Shown here: positions 33,491 to 41,796 of the stretch, piece after piece
Layout of the letters: the number at the start of each line of letters is the position of its first letter
Position numbering within the stretch: the first letter of the stretch is position 1
DNA from: JAYRZB01 sp041916675
GTDB taxonomy: Bacteria; Pseudomonadota; Alphaproteobacteria; Rhizobiales; Devosiaceae
Assembly (NCBI GenBank): GCA_041916675.1
Contig: JAYRZB010000002.1
Span: 1-64,000 of the forward strand
Reading direction: 5' to 3'
Length of the DNA: 64,000 bases
Notes under the pieces: model-generated
Databases searched by the model: none
What the model saw: the letters and a program-made list of their open reading frames with translations, nothing else
What the model was told of the DNA's origin: nothing
Translations under genes and position numbers: made by a program

Positions 33491-34105
33491 ATGATCACGC
33501 TTCTTGCCATCGACACGGCCGCGCCCCGCCTGCAACTGGCTCTGCTTTTGCCCGATGGCCGCACAGACGTGTCGATCGATGACATTGCCCATGGCCATGC
33601 CGAAATACTGTTTGCCCGCATCGCCACGCTGCTCTCGCGCAATGGCCTGAACTATGACGGCTTGATGCGCATTGCCGTCACCACCGGGCCCGGTTCGTTT
33701 ACCGGGCTGCGCATCGGGCTCTCGGCAGCCCGCGGTCTTGGGCTTGCCCTTGGCCTTCCGGTCATCGGCGTGCCGACGCTATTAGGCGTCTCGCTCGCCG
33801 CTCCGGCCTCTGGCCCGGTGGCGGTTCTGCTCGATGCCCGGCGAGACGAGGCCTATTTCGAACGGTTTGCCGGCCCCGGTCTGCCGGTGGGCGCACCAGC
33901 GGTTCTGCCCATGGCCGCCGCCCGCGCGGCCATTGCGCCGGGCGATCTTGTCATCGAAAACCCGTTTGTCGATATCGGGCTGGTCGCCCGCTTTGCCGCC
34001 GGTGCCGACCCCGGCGCCTATCCGCCCGAGGCCGCCTATGTCCGGCCCGCCGATGCCAAGCCGCAGACCGCGGCCCGGCTGGCCCGCGCCGGAGCCAGCT
34101 CATGA
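33491..34105 (+). CDS. tsaB: tRNA threonylcarbamoyladenosine biosynthesis protein TsaB
   Basis: Partner of TsaD in making t6A37 in tRNAs. The 204-residue ASKHA-fold protein begins ITLLAIDTAAPRLQLALLL and has the family segment VTTGPGSFTGLRIGLSAARGLGLAL. ATG 33491 is chosen; the frame reaches further upstream only as a shadow of nfu. It overlaps rimI by four bases (ATGA), a very common pairing. Confidence 0.95.
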   Translation: MITLLAIDTAAPRLQLALLLPDGRTDVSIDDIAHGHAEILFARIATLLSRNGLNYDGLMRIAVTTGPGSFTGLRIGLSAARGLGLALGLPVIGVPTLLGVSLAAPASGPVAVLLDARRDEAYFERFAGPGLPVGAPAVLPMAAARAAIAPGDLVIENPFVDIGLVARFAAGADPGAYPPEAAYVRPADAKPQTAARLARAGASS

Positions 34106-34581
34106 ACAAGCTCTGGCTGGCCCCCGCCGGTCTTCACATCGAGCCGGGCATCACCGCCGATGCCGATGCCATCGCCGCCATCCATGCCCTGGGTTTTTAC
34201 CAGGGCTGGCCGCGCGACGATTTTGCCACCTATCTGGGGGACGCCGATACGCCCTGCTACGTCGCCTGCGATGCCAGACGCCGCATCGCCGGTTTCATCA
34301 TGATCCGGCTGGCCGGCGACGAGGCCGAACTGATCACCATTGCCGTCGATCCCAAATGGCGTGGCAAGGGCATCGGCGCGGCGCTGCTGCGGGCCGTGTT
34401 CGATGACCTGTTGATGTCCCCGGCCCGGCGGATGTTCCTTGAAGTGGCCGAGGACAACCCCGCCGCCATCACCCTTTACCGCCATCAGGGCTTTGCCGAG
34501 GTCGGCCGCCGCCAGGGCTATTATGCCCGAGCCAGCGGCCAGCCGGCCACCGCCCTTGTCATGGCCCGCAATCTTGGGTAA
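34102..34581 (+). CDS. rimI: Ribosomal protein S18 alanine N-acetyltransferase-like GNAT protein
   Basis: A 159-residue GNAT acetyltransferase. The acetyl-CoA loop is ITIAVDPKWRGKGIGAALL, and ITLYRHQGFAEVGRRQGYY is the C-terminal RimI-like end. RimI acetylates the N-terminal alanine of ribosomal protein S18. The name rests on the motif plus coupling to tsaB. Confidence 0.9.
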   Translation: MNKLWLAPAGLHIEPGITADADAIAAIHALGFYQGWPRDDFATYLGDADTPCYVACDARRRIAGFIMIRLAGDEAELITIAVDPKWRGKGIGAALLRAVFDDLLMSPARRMFLEVAEDNPAAITLYRHQGFAEVGRRQGYYARASGQPATALVMARNLG

Positions 34582-34614
34582 CCCCAGACAGTGGACGGCA
34601 CAGGAGCCCGGATC

Positions 34615-35052
34615 ATGACAGGCCACACCGAGCTCACCCTCGAGCAGCAATGCGTCGCCACTGGCATGCGCATGACCGACCAGCGCCGCATCATCGCCCA
34701 GGTCATCGAAAGCGCCGACGACCATCCCGATGTCGAAGAGCTTTATCGCCGCGCCAGCCTCGTTGATCCGCGCATCTCGCTCTCGACGGTCTATCGCACG
34801 GTTAACCTCTTCGAAGAGGCCGGGCTCGTCACCAAGCACGATTTCAAGGATGGCCGGGCCCGTTTCGAGCTGATCCCCGATGAACATCACGACCACCTGA
34901 TCGATATCCGCACCGGCCGCGTCATCGAGTTCCGCAACGAGGAAATCGAAGCCATCCAGGAAGTCATCGCCAAACGGCTTGGCTACAAGCTCGTCGATCA
35001 CCGGCTCGAGCTCTATGCTGTTCCGCTCAAATCCGACAAGGCCGGATCATGA
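34615..35052 (+). CDS. mur: Fur-family metal regulator, probably Mur (manganese)
   Basis: A 145-residue Fur-family repressor: winged helix with RMTDQRRIIAQVIESADDHP and SLSTVYRTVNLFEEAGLV, then the metal-site region ELIPDEHHDHLIDIRTGRVIEF. ATG 34615 follows AGGAG by eight bases. In rhizobia the fur-like gene in this neighbourhood (near miaB) works as the manganese regulator Mur rather than as an iron regulator, while iron control passes to Irr, which is present later in the window. Fur function cannot be excluded. It overlaps the acyltransferase start by four bases. Confidence 0.88.
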   Translation: MTGHTELTLEQQCVATGMRMTDQRRIIAQVIESADDHPDVEELYRRASLVDPRISLSTVYRTVNLFEEAGLVTKHDFKDGRARFELIPDEHHDHLIDIRTGRVIEFRNEEIEAIQEVIAKRLGYKLVDHRLELYAVPLKSDKAGS

Positions 35053-35855
35053 TCGGGCGCTCGCTGTTCTTTGTCTTCGTTCTGGTGCCGGTCATGCTGG
35101 TCACCGTGCCGGCCCAGTTCGTCATCACAAGGCTCAACCTGCCCGGCTGGAACACGCTGCCGCGCATTTTCCACCGCACCGCCTGCATGTTCCTCGGTCT
35201 CAGGGTCCGGGTCATCGGCAAGCCGGCCACCGGCCATCCGGCGCTGCTGGTCAGCAATCACATTTCCTGGACCGATATCGTGGCCATCGGTGCGGTGGCT
35301 GATGTCACCTTTGTCGCCAAGCGCGATGTCGAGCGCTGGCCGGTGGTGGGCTTCATGGCCTCGCTGCAAAAAACCATCTATGTCGATCGCACCCGCCGCA
35401 CCGATGCCCACCGCACCAGTCGCGAAATGGGTCAGCGCCTCGCCGATGGCGGGGCGGTGCTGCTGTTTGCCGAGGGCCAGTCCGATATCGGCACCCATGT
35501 CCTGCCGTTCCGCTCGGCCCTGGTCGGGGCGGCCCAGCACGCCATGCACGAGGCCGGTGCCACCGATGTTGCGGTCCAGCCCGTCACCGTCGCCTACACG
35601 CGCCTGCAGGGCCTGCCGGTCTCGCGCAATGAGCGCAGCCTGATCGCCTGGATCAAGTCCAAGTCGACCGGGCAGAACATCCGCGACATTCTTTCGGGCC
35701 CCTCCAAGGATGTCACCATCGCGTTTGGCATTCCCAAGCCGCTCGATCAGGGCGCCGACCGCAAGGCCGTCACCAAAGCGGCCGAAGACGATGTGCGGCG
35801 CATGCTGGTGGCGCTCAACCGTGGCCAGCCTCTGCCCTCTGACCAGCCGTCCTGA
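35049..35855 (+). CDS. Lysophospholipid acyltransferase (PlsC family, possibly OlsA)
   Basis: A 268-residue membrane-anchored acyltransferase. An N-terminal hydrophobic segment (LFFVFVLVPVMLVTVPAQFV) precedes the catalytic HX4D motif in LLVSNHISWTDIVAIG and the second block LLFAEGQSDIGTHVLPF, which departs from the usual FPEGTRS. PlsC makes phosphatidic acid; the related OlsA makes ornithine lipids in rhizobia. I recall that an olsA-type gene lies next to miaB in some rhizobia, so both are open. It starts inside the mur stop and ends 46 bases before miaB. Confidence 0.85.
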   Translation: MIGRSLFFVFVLVPVMLVTVPAQFVITRLNLPGWNTLPRIFHRTACMFLGLRVRVIGKPATGHPALLVSNHISWTDIVAIGAVADVTFVAKRDVERWPVVGFMASLQKTIYVDRTRRTDAHRTSREMGQRLADGGAVLLFAEGQSDIGTHVLPFRSALVGAAQHAMHEAGATDVAVQPVTVAYTRLQGLPVSRNERSLIAWIKSKSTGQNIRDILSGPSKDVTIAFGIPKPLDQGADRKAVTKAAEDDVRRMLVALNRGQPLPSDQPS

Positions 35856-35901
35856 TCCCGGCCCGCTTGGCGCGGCAGCCGAGTTGGGTTAAAGACCGGC
35901 C

Positions 35902-37287
35902 ATGACCGAGATCCCCACTCCGCCCGCGCGCCCCAATGCCAAGAAGGTCTTCATCAAGACCTATGGCTGCCAGATGAATGTCTATGACAGCGAGCGCATG
36001 GCCGATGCCCTGGCCCCGCACGGCTACGAGGCCGCCGATAGCGCCGAAACCGCCGACCTGGTGCTGCTCAACACCTGCCACATCCGCGAGAAGGCCTCCG
36101 AAAAGGTTTTCTCCGAACTCGGGCGCCTGCGCGAGGTGCGCGACCAGCGCCGCGCCGAGGGGCTGGATCTGATGATCGGGGTCACCGGCTGCGTCGCCCA
36201 GGCCGAGGGCGAGGAAATCGCCCGCCGCTCCAAAGTGGTCGATCTGGTTGTCGGCCCGCAATCCTATCACCGCCTGCCCGACCTGATCGCGCGCTCAAAG
36301 GCCGGCGAAGGCGCCAGCGCGCTGGTCGATACCGAATTTTCCATCGTCGACAAGTTCAACAACCTGCCCGCCGCCCGCAAGGAATCGACCATTGCCCGCG
36401 GCCTCACCGCCTTCCTCACCGTCCAGGAAGGCTGCGACAAGTTCTGCTCGTTCTGCGTCGTCCCCTACACGCGCGGCGCCGAAGTCTCGCGCCCGGTGGC
36501 CCAGGTTCTGGCCGAGGCCCGCGGCCTCGCCGATGCCGGGGTGATGGAACTGACCCTTCTCGGCCAGAACGTGAATGCCTATCACGGGCTCGATGAAAAG
36601 GGCCGCAGTGTCGGGCTCGGCGAGCTTCTGGCCCGCCTTTCCGACATTTCCGGTATCCGCCGACTGCGCTATACCACCAGCCATCCGCTCGACATGGATG
36701 ACGGCCTGATCGCGGCCCATCGCGACCTGCCCAAGCTCATGCCCTATCTGCACCTGCCGGTGCAATCGGGTTCGGACAGCATCCTCAAGGCCATGAACCG
36801 CCGCCACACCCGCGCCCAGTACATGGCGGTAATCGAGCGCATCAAGGCGGCCCGGCCCGACCTGGCGCTGTCAGGCGATTTCATCGTCGGCTTTCCCGGC
36901 GAAACCGATGCCGATTTCGAGCAAACGCTCCAGATCGTCGCCGATGTCGGCTACGCCTCGGCCTATACGTTCAAATATTCCTCGCGCCCCGGCACGCCCG
37001 GTGCCCTGATGGACCATCAGGTGCCAGAACCGGTCAAGGCCGAGCGGCTCGAACGGCTTTTACAGCTGGTCACCACCCAGATGCGCGATTTCGGCAAATC
37101 CTGCGTTGGCCGCACCCTCGATGTGCTGCTCGAACGCAAGGGCCGCATGCCCGGCCAGCTCGGCGGGCGCTCGCCCTATCTGCAGGCCGTGCACCTCGAA
37201 GCGCCCGAAGCGCTGATCGGCACCATTCAGCCGGTTCAAATCGTCAGCGCTGGGAACAATTCCATCGCCGGGCGCATTGTCACGTAA
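35902..37287 (+). CDS. miaB: tRNA-2-methylthio-N6-dimethylallyladenosine synthase
   Basis: Radical SAM methylthiotransferase acting on i6A37 in tRNA. The 461-residue protein has the N-terminal UPF0004 domain with three cysteines (KTYGCQMNVYDSERMADAL, LLNTCHIREKASEK, GVTGCVAQAEG) holding one cluster, the radical SAM motif CDKFCSFCVVPYTRG for the second, and a C-terminal TRAM domain. All key cysteines are present. Confidence 0.98.
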   Translation: MTEIPTPPARPNAKKVFIKTYGCQMNVYDSERMADALAPHGYEAADSAETADLVLLNTCHIREKASEKVFSELGRLREVRDQRRAEGLDLMIGVTGCVAQAEGEEIARRSKVVDLVVGPQSYHRLPDLIARSKAGEGASALVDTEFSIVDKFNNLPAARKESTIARGLTAFLTVQEGCDKFCSFCVVPYTRGAEVSRPVAQVLAEARGLADAGVMELTLLGQNVNAYHGLDEKGRSVGLGELLARLSDISGIRRLRYTTSHPLDMDDGLIAAHRDLPKLMPYLHLPVQSGSDSILKAMNRRHTRAQYMAVIERIKAARPDLALSGDFIVGFPGETDADFEQTLQIVADVGYASAYTFKYSSRPGTPGALMDHQVPEPVKAERLERLLQLVTTQMRDFGKSCVGRTLDVLLERKGRMPGQLGGRSPYLQAVHLEAPEALIGTIQPVQIVSAGNNSIAGRIVT

Positions 37288-37361
37288 AATTCGCATGGGC
37301 AAGCCGCAGAATCCTGCTAGCCTTCCATTCAGGGAGTCACCTGCAACCGGAGATGTCGAGT

Positions 37362-38408
37362 TTGTCCAGGCACGTATCACCGACCACCGATAACGCCCTT
37401 TCCTCGCAACTCGAACTCGCCTTCGACGACAACCGCCTCGCCGCCCAGCTTTATGGCGATTTCGACCAGAACCTGGCTTTGGTGGAACAACGGCTGGCCG
37501 TCACCGCCACCCCGCGCGGCAATCATGTGCTGATCAAGGGCGCCGCCAGTGCCGTCGATCAGGCCCGCCGCGTGCTTGAATCGCTCTATGGGCTGCTTGA
37601 GGAAGGCCGGGCCATCGATATCGCCAATGTCGATACGGTGATCAGGATGATCGAGACCGAAGACAGCCAGCTGACCCTGCCCACCATGGAAAAGAAGGGC
37701 AAGGTGCGCATGGCCCAGATCGCCACGCGCAAGGCCACCATCGTAGCCCGCACCCCGGCGCAGGATGCCTATATGCGCGCCATGGACCGGGCCGAACTGG
37801 TTTTCGGCATGGGTCCGGCCGGCACCGGCAAGACCTATCTGGCGGTGGCCCATGCGGCCACCCTGCTCGAACGCGGCGATATCAACCGCATCATTCTGTC
37901 CCGCCCTGCCGTCGAAGCTGGCGAACGGCTCGGCTTCCTGCCGGGCGACATGAAGGAAAAGGTCGATCCCTACCTGCGCCCGCTCTATGATGCGCTTTAC
38001 GATATGATGCGCCCCGAGCATGTGGAGCGCTGCATCACCTCGGGCGCCATTGAAGTGGCCCCGCTCGCCTTCATGCGCGGCCGGACGCTGGCCAATGCCG
38101 TCGTCATTCTGGACGAGGCGCAGAACACCACCTCGATGCAGATGAAGATGTTTCTGACCCGCCTGGGAGAGAATTCCAAGATGATCGTCACCGGCGATCC
38201 GACCCAGGTCGATCTGCCGCGCGGCGAAAAATCCGGCCTCATCGAGGCAGTGGCTTTGCTTGATGGGGTCGAGGGTGTGCACGTCTCGCGCTTTGGCGAC
38301 CGCGACGTGGTGCGCCATGCCCTTGTGGGGCGCATCGTGCGGGCCTATGAAGCCGATGCCGTGCGCCGCCTCGAGGCGCACGCCCATAACGAAAGCAAGA
38401 CGCGCTGA
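37362..38408 (+). CDS. PhoH family ATPase (PhoL/YbeZ type)
   Basis: A KH-like N-terminal region followed by a P-loop ATPase with Walker A GMGPAGTGKTYLAVAHA (about residue 150) and Walker B VVILDEAQNTTSMQMKMFL. The product, next to ybeY, corresponds to YbeZ, a partner of YbeY in RNA metabolism. For the start, GGAG at 37349-37352 touches ATG 37353 but is a normal nine bases from TTG 37362, so TTG is preferred (348 residues). ybeY overlaps the stop codon. Confidence 0.93.
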   Translation: MSRHVSPTTDNALSSQLELAFDDNRLAAQLYGDFDQNLALVEQRLAVTATPRGNHVLIKGAASAVDQARRVLESLYGLLEEGRAIDIANVDTVIRMIETEDSQLTLPTMEKKGKVRMAQIATRKATIVARTPAQDAYMRAMDRAELVFGMGPAGTGKTYLAVAHAATLLERGDINRIILSRPAVEAGERLGFLPGDMKEKVDPYLRPLYDALYDMMRPEHVERCITSGAIEVAPLAFMRGRTLANAVVILDEAQNTTSMQMKMFLTRLGENSKMIVTGDPTQVDLPRGEKSGLIEAVALLDGVEGVHVSRFGDRDVVRHALVGRIVRAYEADAVRRLEAHAHNESKTR

Positions 38409-38890
38409 CCCCTCCGCTCGAAATCGCCATCTCCCGCAATGTCGAGGGCTGGCCCGACGACTTTGATGCCCTGGCCGAACGGGCCGTGTTCGCCGCGCTC
38501 AAGGCCAGCAAGGCCCGGGTCAAGGGCGTGGCCGAACTGTCCATTGTCCTGACCGATGATGCCGAACAGCGCGAACTCAACCGCGACTGGCGCGGCAAGG
38601 ACAGCGCAACCAATGTCCTGTCGTTTCCCCAGATCGAGCCTTTCGGGCCGGTCACCGGCATTCTGGGCGACGTCATTCTGGCCCGCGAAACCCTTGAGCG
38701 CGAAGCCCTCGATCTGGGCAAGTCTTTGTCCGATCACTTCACCCATCTTATCGTGCATGGATTTTTGCACATTCTGGGGTATGATCACATCGATGAGCAG
38801 GATGCTCTTGCCATGGAAGCGCTGGAAACCCAGATCCTGGCCGGGCTCGGCATTGCCGATCCCTACGAAGATACCGAACCGGTCCGGTGA
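38405..38890 (+). CDS. ybeY: Endoribonuclease YbeY (rRNA maturation factor), apparent CTG start
   Basis: Zinc-dependent endoribonuclease needed for 16S rRNA 3' processing. The metal site is HLIVHGFLHILGYDHIDEQD, and ELSIVLTDDAEQRELNRDWRGKDSATNVLSF is conserved. The first standard start is GTG 38486, which would remove the family N-terminal strand. The frame upstream encodes TPPLEIAISRNVEGWPDDF, which resembles the YbeY N-terminus, and the only fitting start is CTG 38405, overlapping the phoH stop as CTGA. This gives 161 residues, the normal size. No in-frame ATG, GTG or TTG exists between 38389 (a stop) and 38486. Confidence 0.92.
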   Translation: MTPPLEIAISRNVEGWPDDFDALAERAVFAALKASKARVKGVAELSIVLTDDAEQRELNRDWRGKDSATNVLSFPQIEPFGPVTGILGDVILARETLEREALDLGKSLSDHFTHLIVHGFLHILGYDHIDEQDALAMEALETQILAGLGIADPYEDTEPVR

Positions 38891-38938
38891 ATTCCGGCAC
38901 ATCAATCAGGGAAGCTGCCGCAACCGCGGCCTGTTGCA

Positions 38939-39979
38939 ATGAACGATATAGACTTACCCTCGACCAAGGCGTCTGAACCCAATCCCGAGCCTGGTTCTAG
39001 TCCCGCCCCCGCCGCGCCGCGGGGGCCGACCCTGTGGTCGCGTTTGAAATCGCTGCTGGCCCTGCGTACCGTCTCGCTGCGCGACGATCTCGAAGTCGCC
39101 CTTGGCGACGAAACGAGCCCGGAAACCGCCGACTTCACCCAGTCTGAGCGCACCATCCTGCAGAATGTGCTCAAGCTCGGCGACATGCGGGTCGACGATG
39201 TCATGGTGCCGCGTGTCGATATCGAAGCCGTCGACGCCGAGGAAACGCTGGCGGCGCTCCTCGCCCGGTTCCGCGCTGCCGGCCATTCGCGCCTGCCGGT
39301 TTATGATGACAATCTCGACAATGTGCTCGGCTTCGTCCACGTCAAGGATGCCATGCGCCGGGTCACCAACGTGGTCGAGCCCGGTGAAACCGGCAAGGAC
39401 CTGCCGATCAAGTTGGTCTCCACCGCCTTGCGCCATAAGATCGGCAAGCTCGACCTGATGCGCACCGCGCTCTTTGTCCCGCCCTCAATGCCGGTGGGGG
39501 ACCTCCTCACCCAGATGCAGACCAAGCGTGTGCACATGGCTATCGTTGTCGATGAATATGGCGGCACCGACGGGCTGGTCACCATCGAAGACCTGCTTGA
39601 GGCGGTGGTCGGCGACATCGAGGATGAGCACGATGACCTCGACAGTTCACTCGTCCGCAAGGTCAATTCCAACACCTTCATTGCCAGTTCGCGCGCTGAA
39701 CTGGCCGAACTCAGGGCCGTGCTCGGCGCCGAATTTGACCCCGGCGACCACGAGGAAGCCGTCGATACGCTCGGCGGGCTGATCTTTGCCCTTGTTGGCC
39801 ATGTGCCGGTGGCTGGCGATGTGGTTAAGGGCCTGAAAGGCTTTGAATTCGAAGTCCTGCAGGCCGACCAGCGCCAGGTGCGCAAGGTCAAGATCAAGCG
39901 CATCGTCAAGCGCACGCCGCGCCCCAAGCCGCCGCGCCCTGCTGCTGCCAATGACCAGAACCAGGCTGCCGCCGAATAG
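38939..39979 (+). CDS. CorC/TlyC-type hemolysin family protein with CBS domains
   Basis: A 346-residue cytoplasmic protein with paired CBS domains (MRVDDVMVPRVDIEAVDAEET and VPPSMPVGDLLTQMQTKRVHMAIVVDEYGGT) and the C-terminal CorC/HlyC transporter-associated domain (DTLGGLIFALVGHVPVAGDVV). No transmembrane segment, so it is a CorC-like partner rather than a CorB-like transporter. CorC proteins are linked to magnesium/cobalt efflux, and the ybeY-corC-lnt order is widely conserved. Confidence 0.93.
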   Translation: MNDIDLPSTKASEPNPEPGSSPAPAAPRGPTLWSRLKSLLALRTVSLRDDLEVALGDETSPETADFTQSERTILQNVLKLGDMRVDDVMVPRVDIEAVDAEETLAALLARFRAAGHSRLPVYDDNLDNVLGFVHVKDAMRRVTNVVEPGETGKDLPIKLVSTALRHKIGKLDLMRTALFVPPSMPVGDLLTQMQTKRVHMAIVVDEYGGTDGLVTIEDLLEAVVGDIEDEHDDLDSSLVRKVNSNTFIASSRAELAELRAVLGAEFDPGDHEEAVDTLGGLIFALVGHVPVAGDVVKGLKGFEFEVLQADQRQVRKVKIKRIVKRTPRPKPPRPAAANDQNQAAAE

Positions 39980-40051
39980 GCGTTGACCTGCCGGGGCAGT
40001 GCAGCGACCTTGACCCATGGCGTTTGATTCGACCGTCCCGGGGGACATTGC

Positions 40052-41665
40052 GTGACTTGGCTTGCTGAAACCGCCATGCTCTCGCATGGCTGGCGCCGTT
40101 TTGTGCTCATGCTGATCTGCGGGGCCGTGGCCGGCTTGTCGGTGGCCCCGCTCTTTGTCCTGCCCGCCCTGTTCATCGCCATGCCGTTCTGGGTGTGGGC
40201 GCTCGATGGCGCTGAGCGCCATCGGGGCTGGCGCCGCATCTTCGGGCCCGCCTTTGTCATCGGGCTCGGCTTTGGGACCGGCTATTTCTGTGTGGCCTTC
40301 CACTGGCTGGGCACGGCCTTTTTCGCCGATGGCGGGCCGCTGATCGGACTGATGCCCTTTGCCATCCTCGGGCTGGCCATGCTGATCGGGTTCTTCTGGG
40401 GCCTGGCCTCCAGCCTTGCCTACGCCCTCTGGTCCGATGGCCCCTTGCGCATCGTCACCCTGTCTGTGTGCCTGGCCCTGTTTGAATGGCTGCGGGGCCA
40501 CGTCTTTTCTGGCTTTCCCTTCGATCTTTTAGGCTATGCGCTGACCGCCACCACCGAAATGGCCCAGCTTTCCTCGGTCATCGGCGTCTACGGGCTGACG
40601 CTGCTGGCTGTCCTCCTCAGCTTTACCCCGGCCCTGATCTGGCCCGCCGATGGCCGCAGTCTGGCGCGCCGCCTCGCTCCGTTCTTTCTTGGCCTGGCCG
40701 TCATCGGTGGCCAGATTGCCTGGGGCAATGTCCGGCTCAACAGCGCCGTCACCGCCGAGCGTACCGATATCCGGCTGCGGCTGGTGCAGCCCCTGATCAC
40801 CGAACACACCAATTGGGAGCGGGCCAATCCCCCCGAGATCATCACGCGCCTGATCGAACTCTCGCAGACCCGCACCAGCCCCTCCGATCAGGGGCTGGCT
40901 GCCATCACTCACGTGGTCTGGCCCGAATCGGCGCTGCCGTTTTTCTTGAGCCAGTATCCCGAGGCTCTGGCCCGCATCGCCCGCATGCTGCCCGATCAGA
41001 CCATGCTGCTGACCGGCGCACCGCGCGAAGATTACGAAGCGGCCGAGGCCGTGCCCGGCGCCCCGGCTCCGGCGCATAATGCCATTCTGGCCATCAACAC
41101 CGAGGGCGAGGTCATTGCCAGTTATGACAAGTCGCACCTGGTGCCCTTCGGTGAATATCTGCCCTTCCCGGAACTCTTTGCAGCCGTCGGCCTGCGCCAG
41201 TTCGTGCCCGGCGCTACCGGCTGGGTGGCAGGTGACGGGCGGCGGCTGCTCAGGCTGCCCGACGGCCCGGCATTCCTGGCGCTGATCTGCTACGAGATCA
41301 TCTTTTCGGGCGACCTGGGCGTCGAGACGGCCAGCGCGGAGTACCTTTTCAACATCACCAACGATTCCTGGTTCGATGGCTCGATCGGCCCGGCCCAGCA
41401 TGCCCACCATGCCCTGATCCGTGCCATCGAGGAGGGCATGCCGCTGGTGCGCACAGCCAATTCGGGGCTGACTTTCCTTGCCGATCCCTTTGGCCGCATC
41501 ACCGCCAGCCTCGTCCCCGGACAGGCGGGCGTGCTCGACGTGGTGCCCGCTCAGCGGCTCGAGACCACCCTCTTTTCCCGCCTCGGCTACTGGCCGTTCT
41601 GGGGCGCCGAGCTTTTTGGCTTTGCCATTGCCCTTCTCGCCGCGCGCCGCCGTGCCAAAGCATAA
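40052..41665 (+). CDS. lnt: Apolipoprotein N-acyltransferase
   Basis: Adds the third acyl chain to the N-terminal Cys of lipoproteins. The 537-residue protein has an N-terminal block of membrane helices and a nitrilase-like periplasmic domain with the catalytic triad: Glu in VWPESALPF (about 292), Lys in SYDKSHLVPFGEYLPF (about 360) and Cys in LALICYEIIFSG (about 413). GTG 40052 with GGGGGAC upstream is the start. Lipoproteins elsewhere in the window (LpoA-like, GH25, the one at 62.5 kb) would be its substrates. Confidence 0.97.
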   Translation: MTWLAETAMLSHGWRRFVLMLICGAVAGLSVAPLFVLPALFIAMPFWVWALDGAERHRGWRRIFGPAFVIGLGFGTGYFCVAFHWLGTAFFADGGPLIGLMPFAILGLAMLIGFFWGLASSLAYALWSDGPLRIVTLSVCLALFEWLRGHVFSGFPFDLLGYALTATTEMAQLSSVIGVYGLTLLAVLLSFTPALIWPADGRSLARRLAPFFLGLAVIGGQIAWGNVRLNSAVTAERTDIRLRLVQPLITEHTNWERANPPEIITRLIELSQTRTSPSDQGLAAITHVVWPESALPFFLSQYPEALARIARMLPDQTMLLTGAPREDYEAAEAVPGAPAPAHNAILAINTEGEVIASYDKSHLVPFGEYLPFPELFAAVGLRQFVPGATGWVAGDGRRLLRLPDGPAFLALICYEIIFSGDLGVETASAEYLFNITNDSWFDGSIGPAQHAHHALIRAIEEGMPLVRTANSGLTFLADPFGRITASLVPGQAGVLDVVPAQRLETTLFSRLGYWPFWGAELFGFAIALLAARRRAKA

Positions 41666-41796
41666 TCGTTTAAGGATGCCGCAGCACTCATATCAAGATT
41701 TCTTTATGTCCGCCTTGACCGCGACCGGCCGGACTGTCAAAAACCGTCTGAAATGGCGTTTACCGGCGCGATTCAGGCACTTCAGCGGGGTTTAGA

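Noticed and set aside
41666..41796. SAM-responsive riboswitch before metK
   Set aside because: I compared the interval with the SAM-II and SAM/SAH patterns I remember and could not match the conserved cores. A covariance-model search would settle it.
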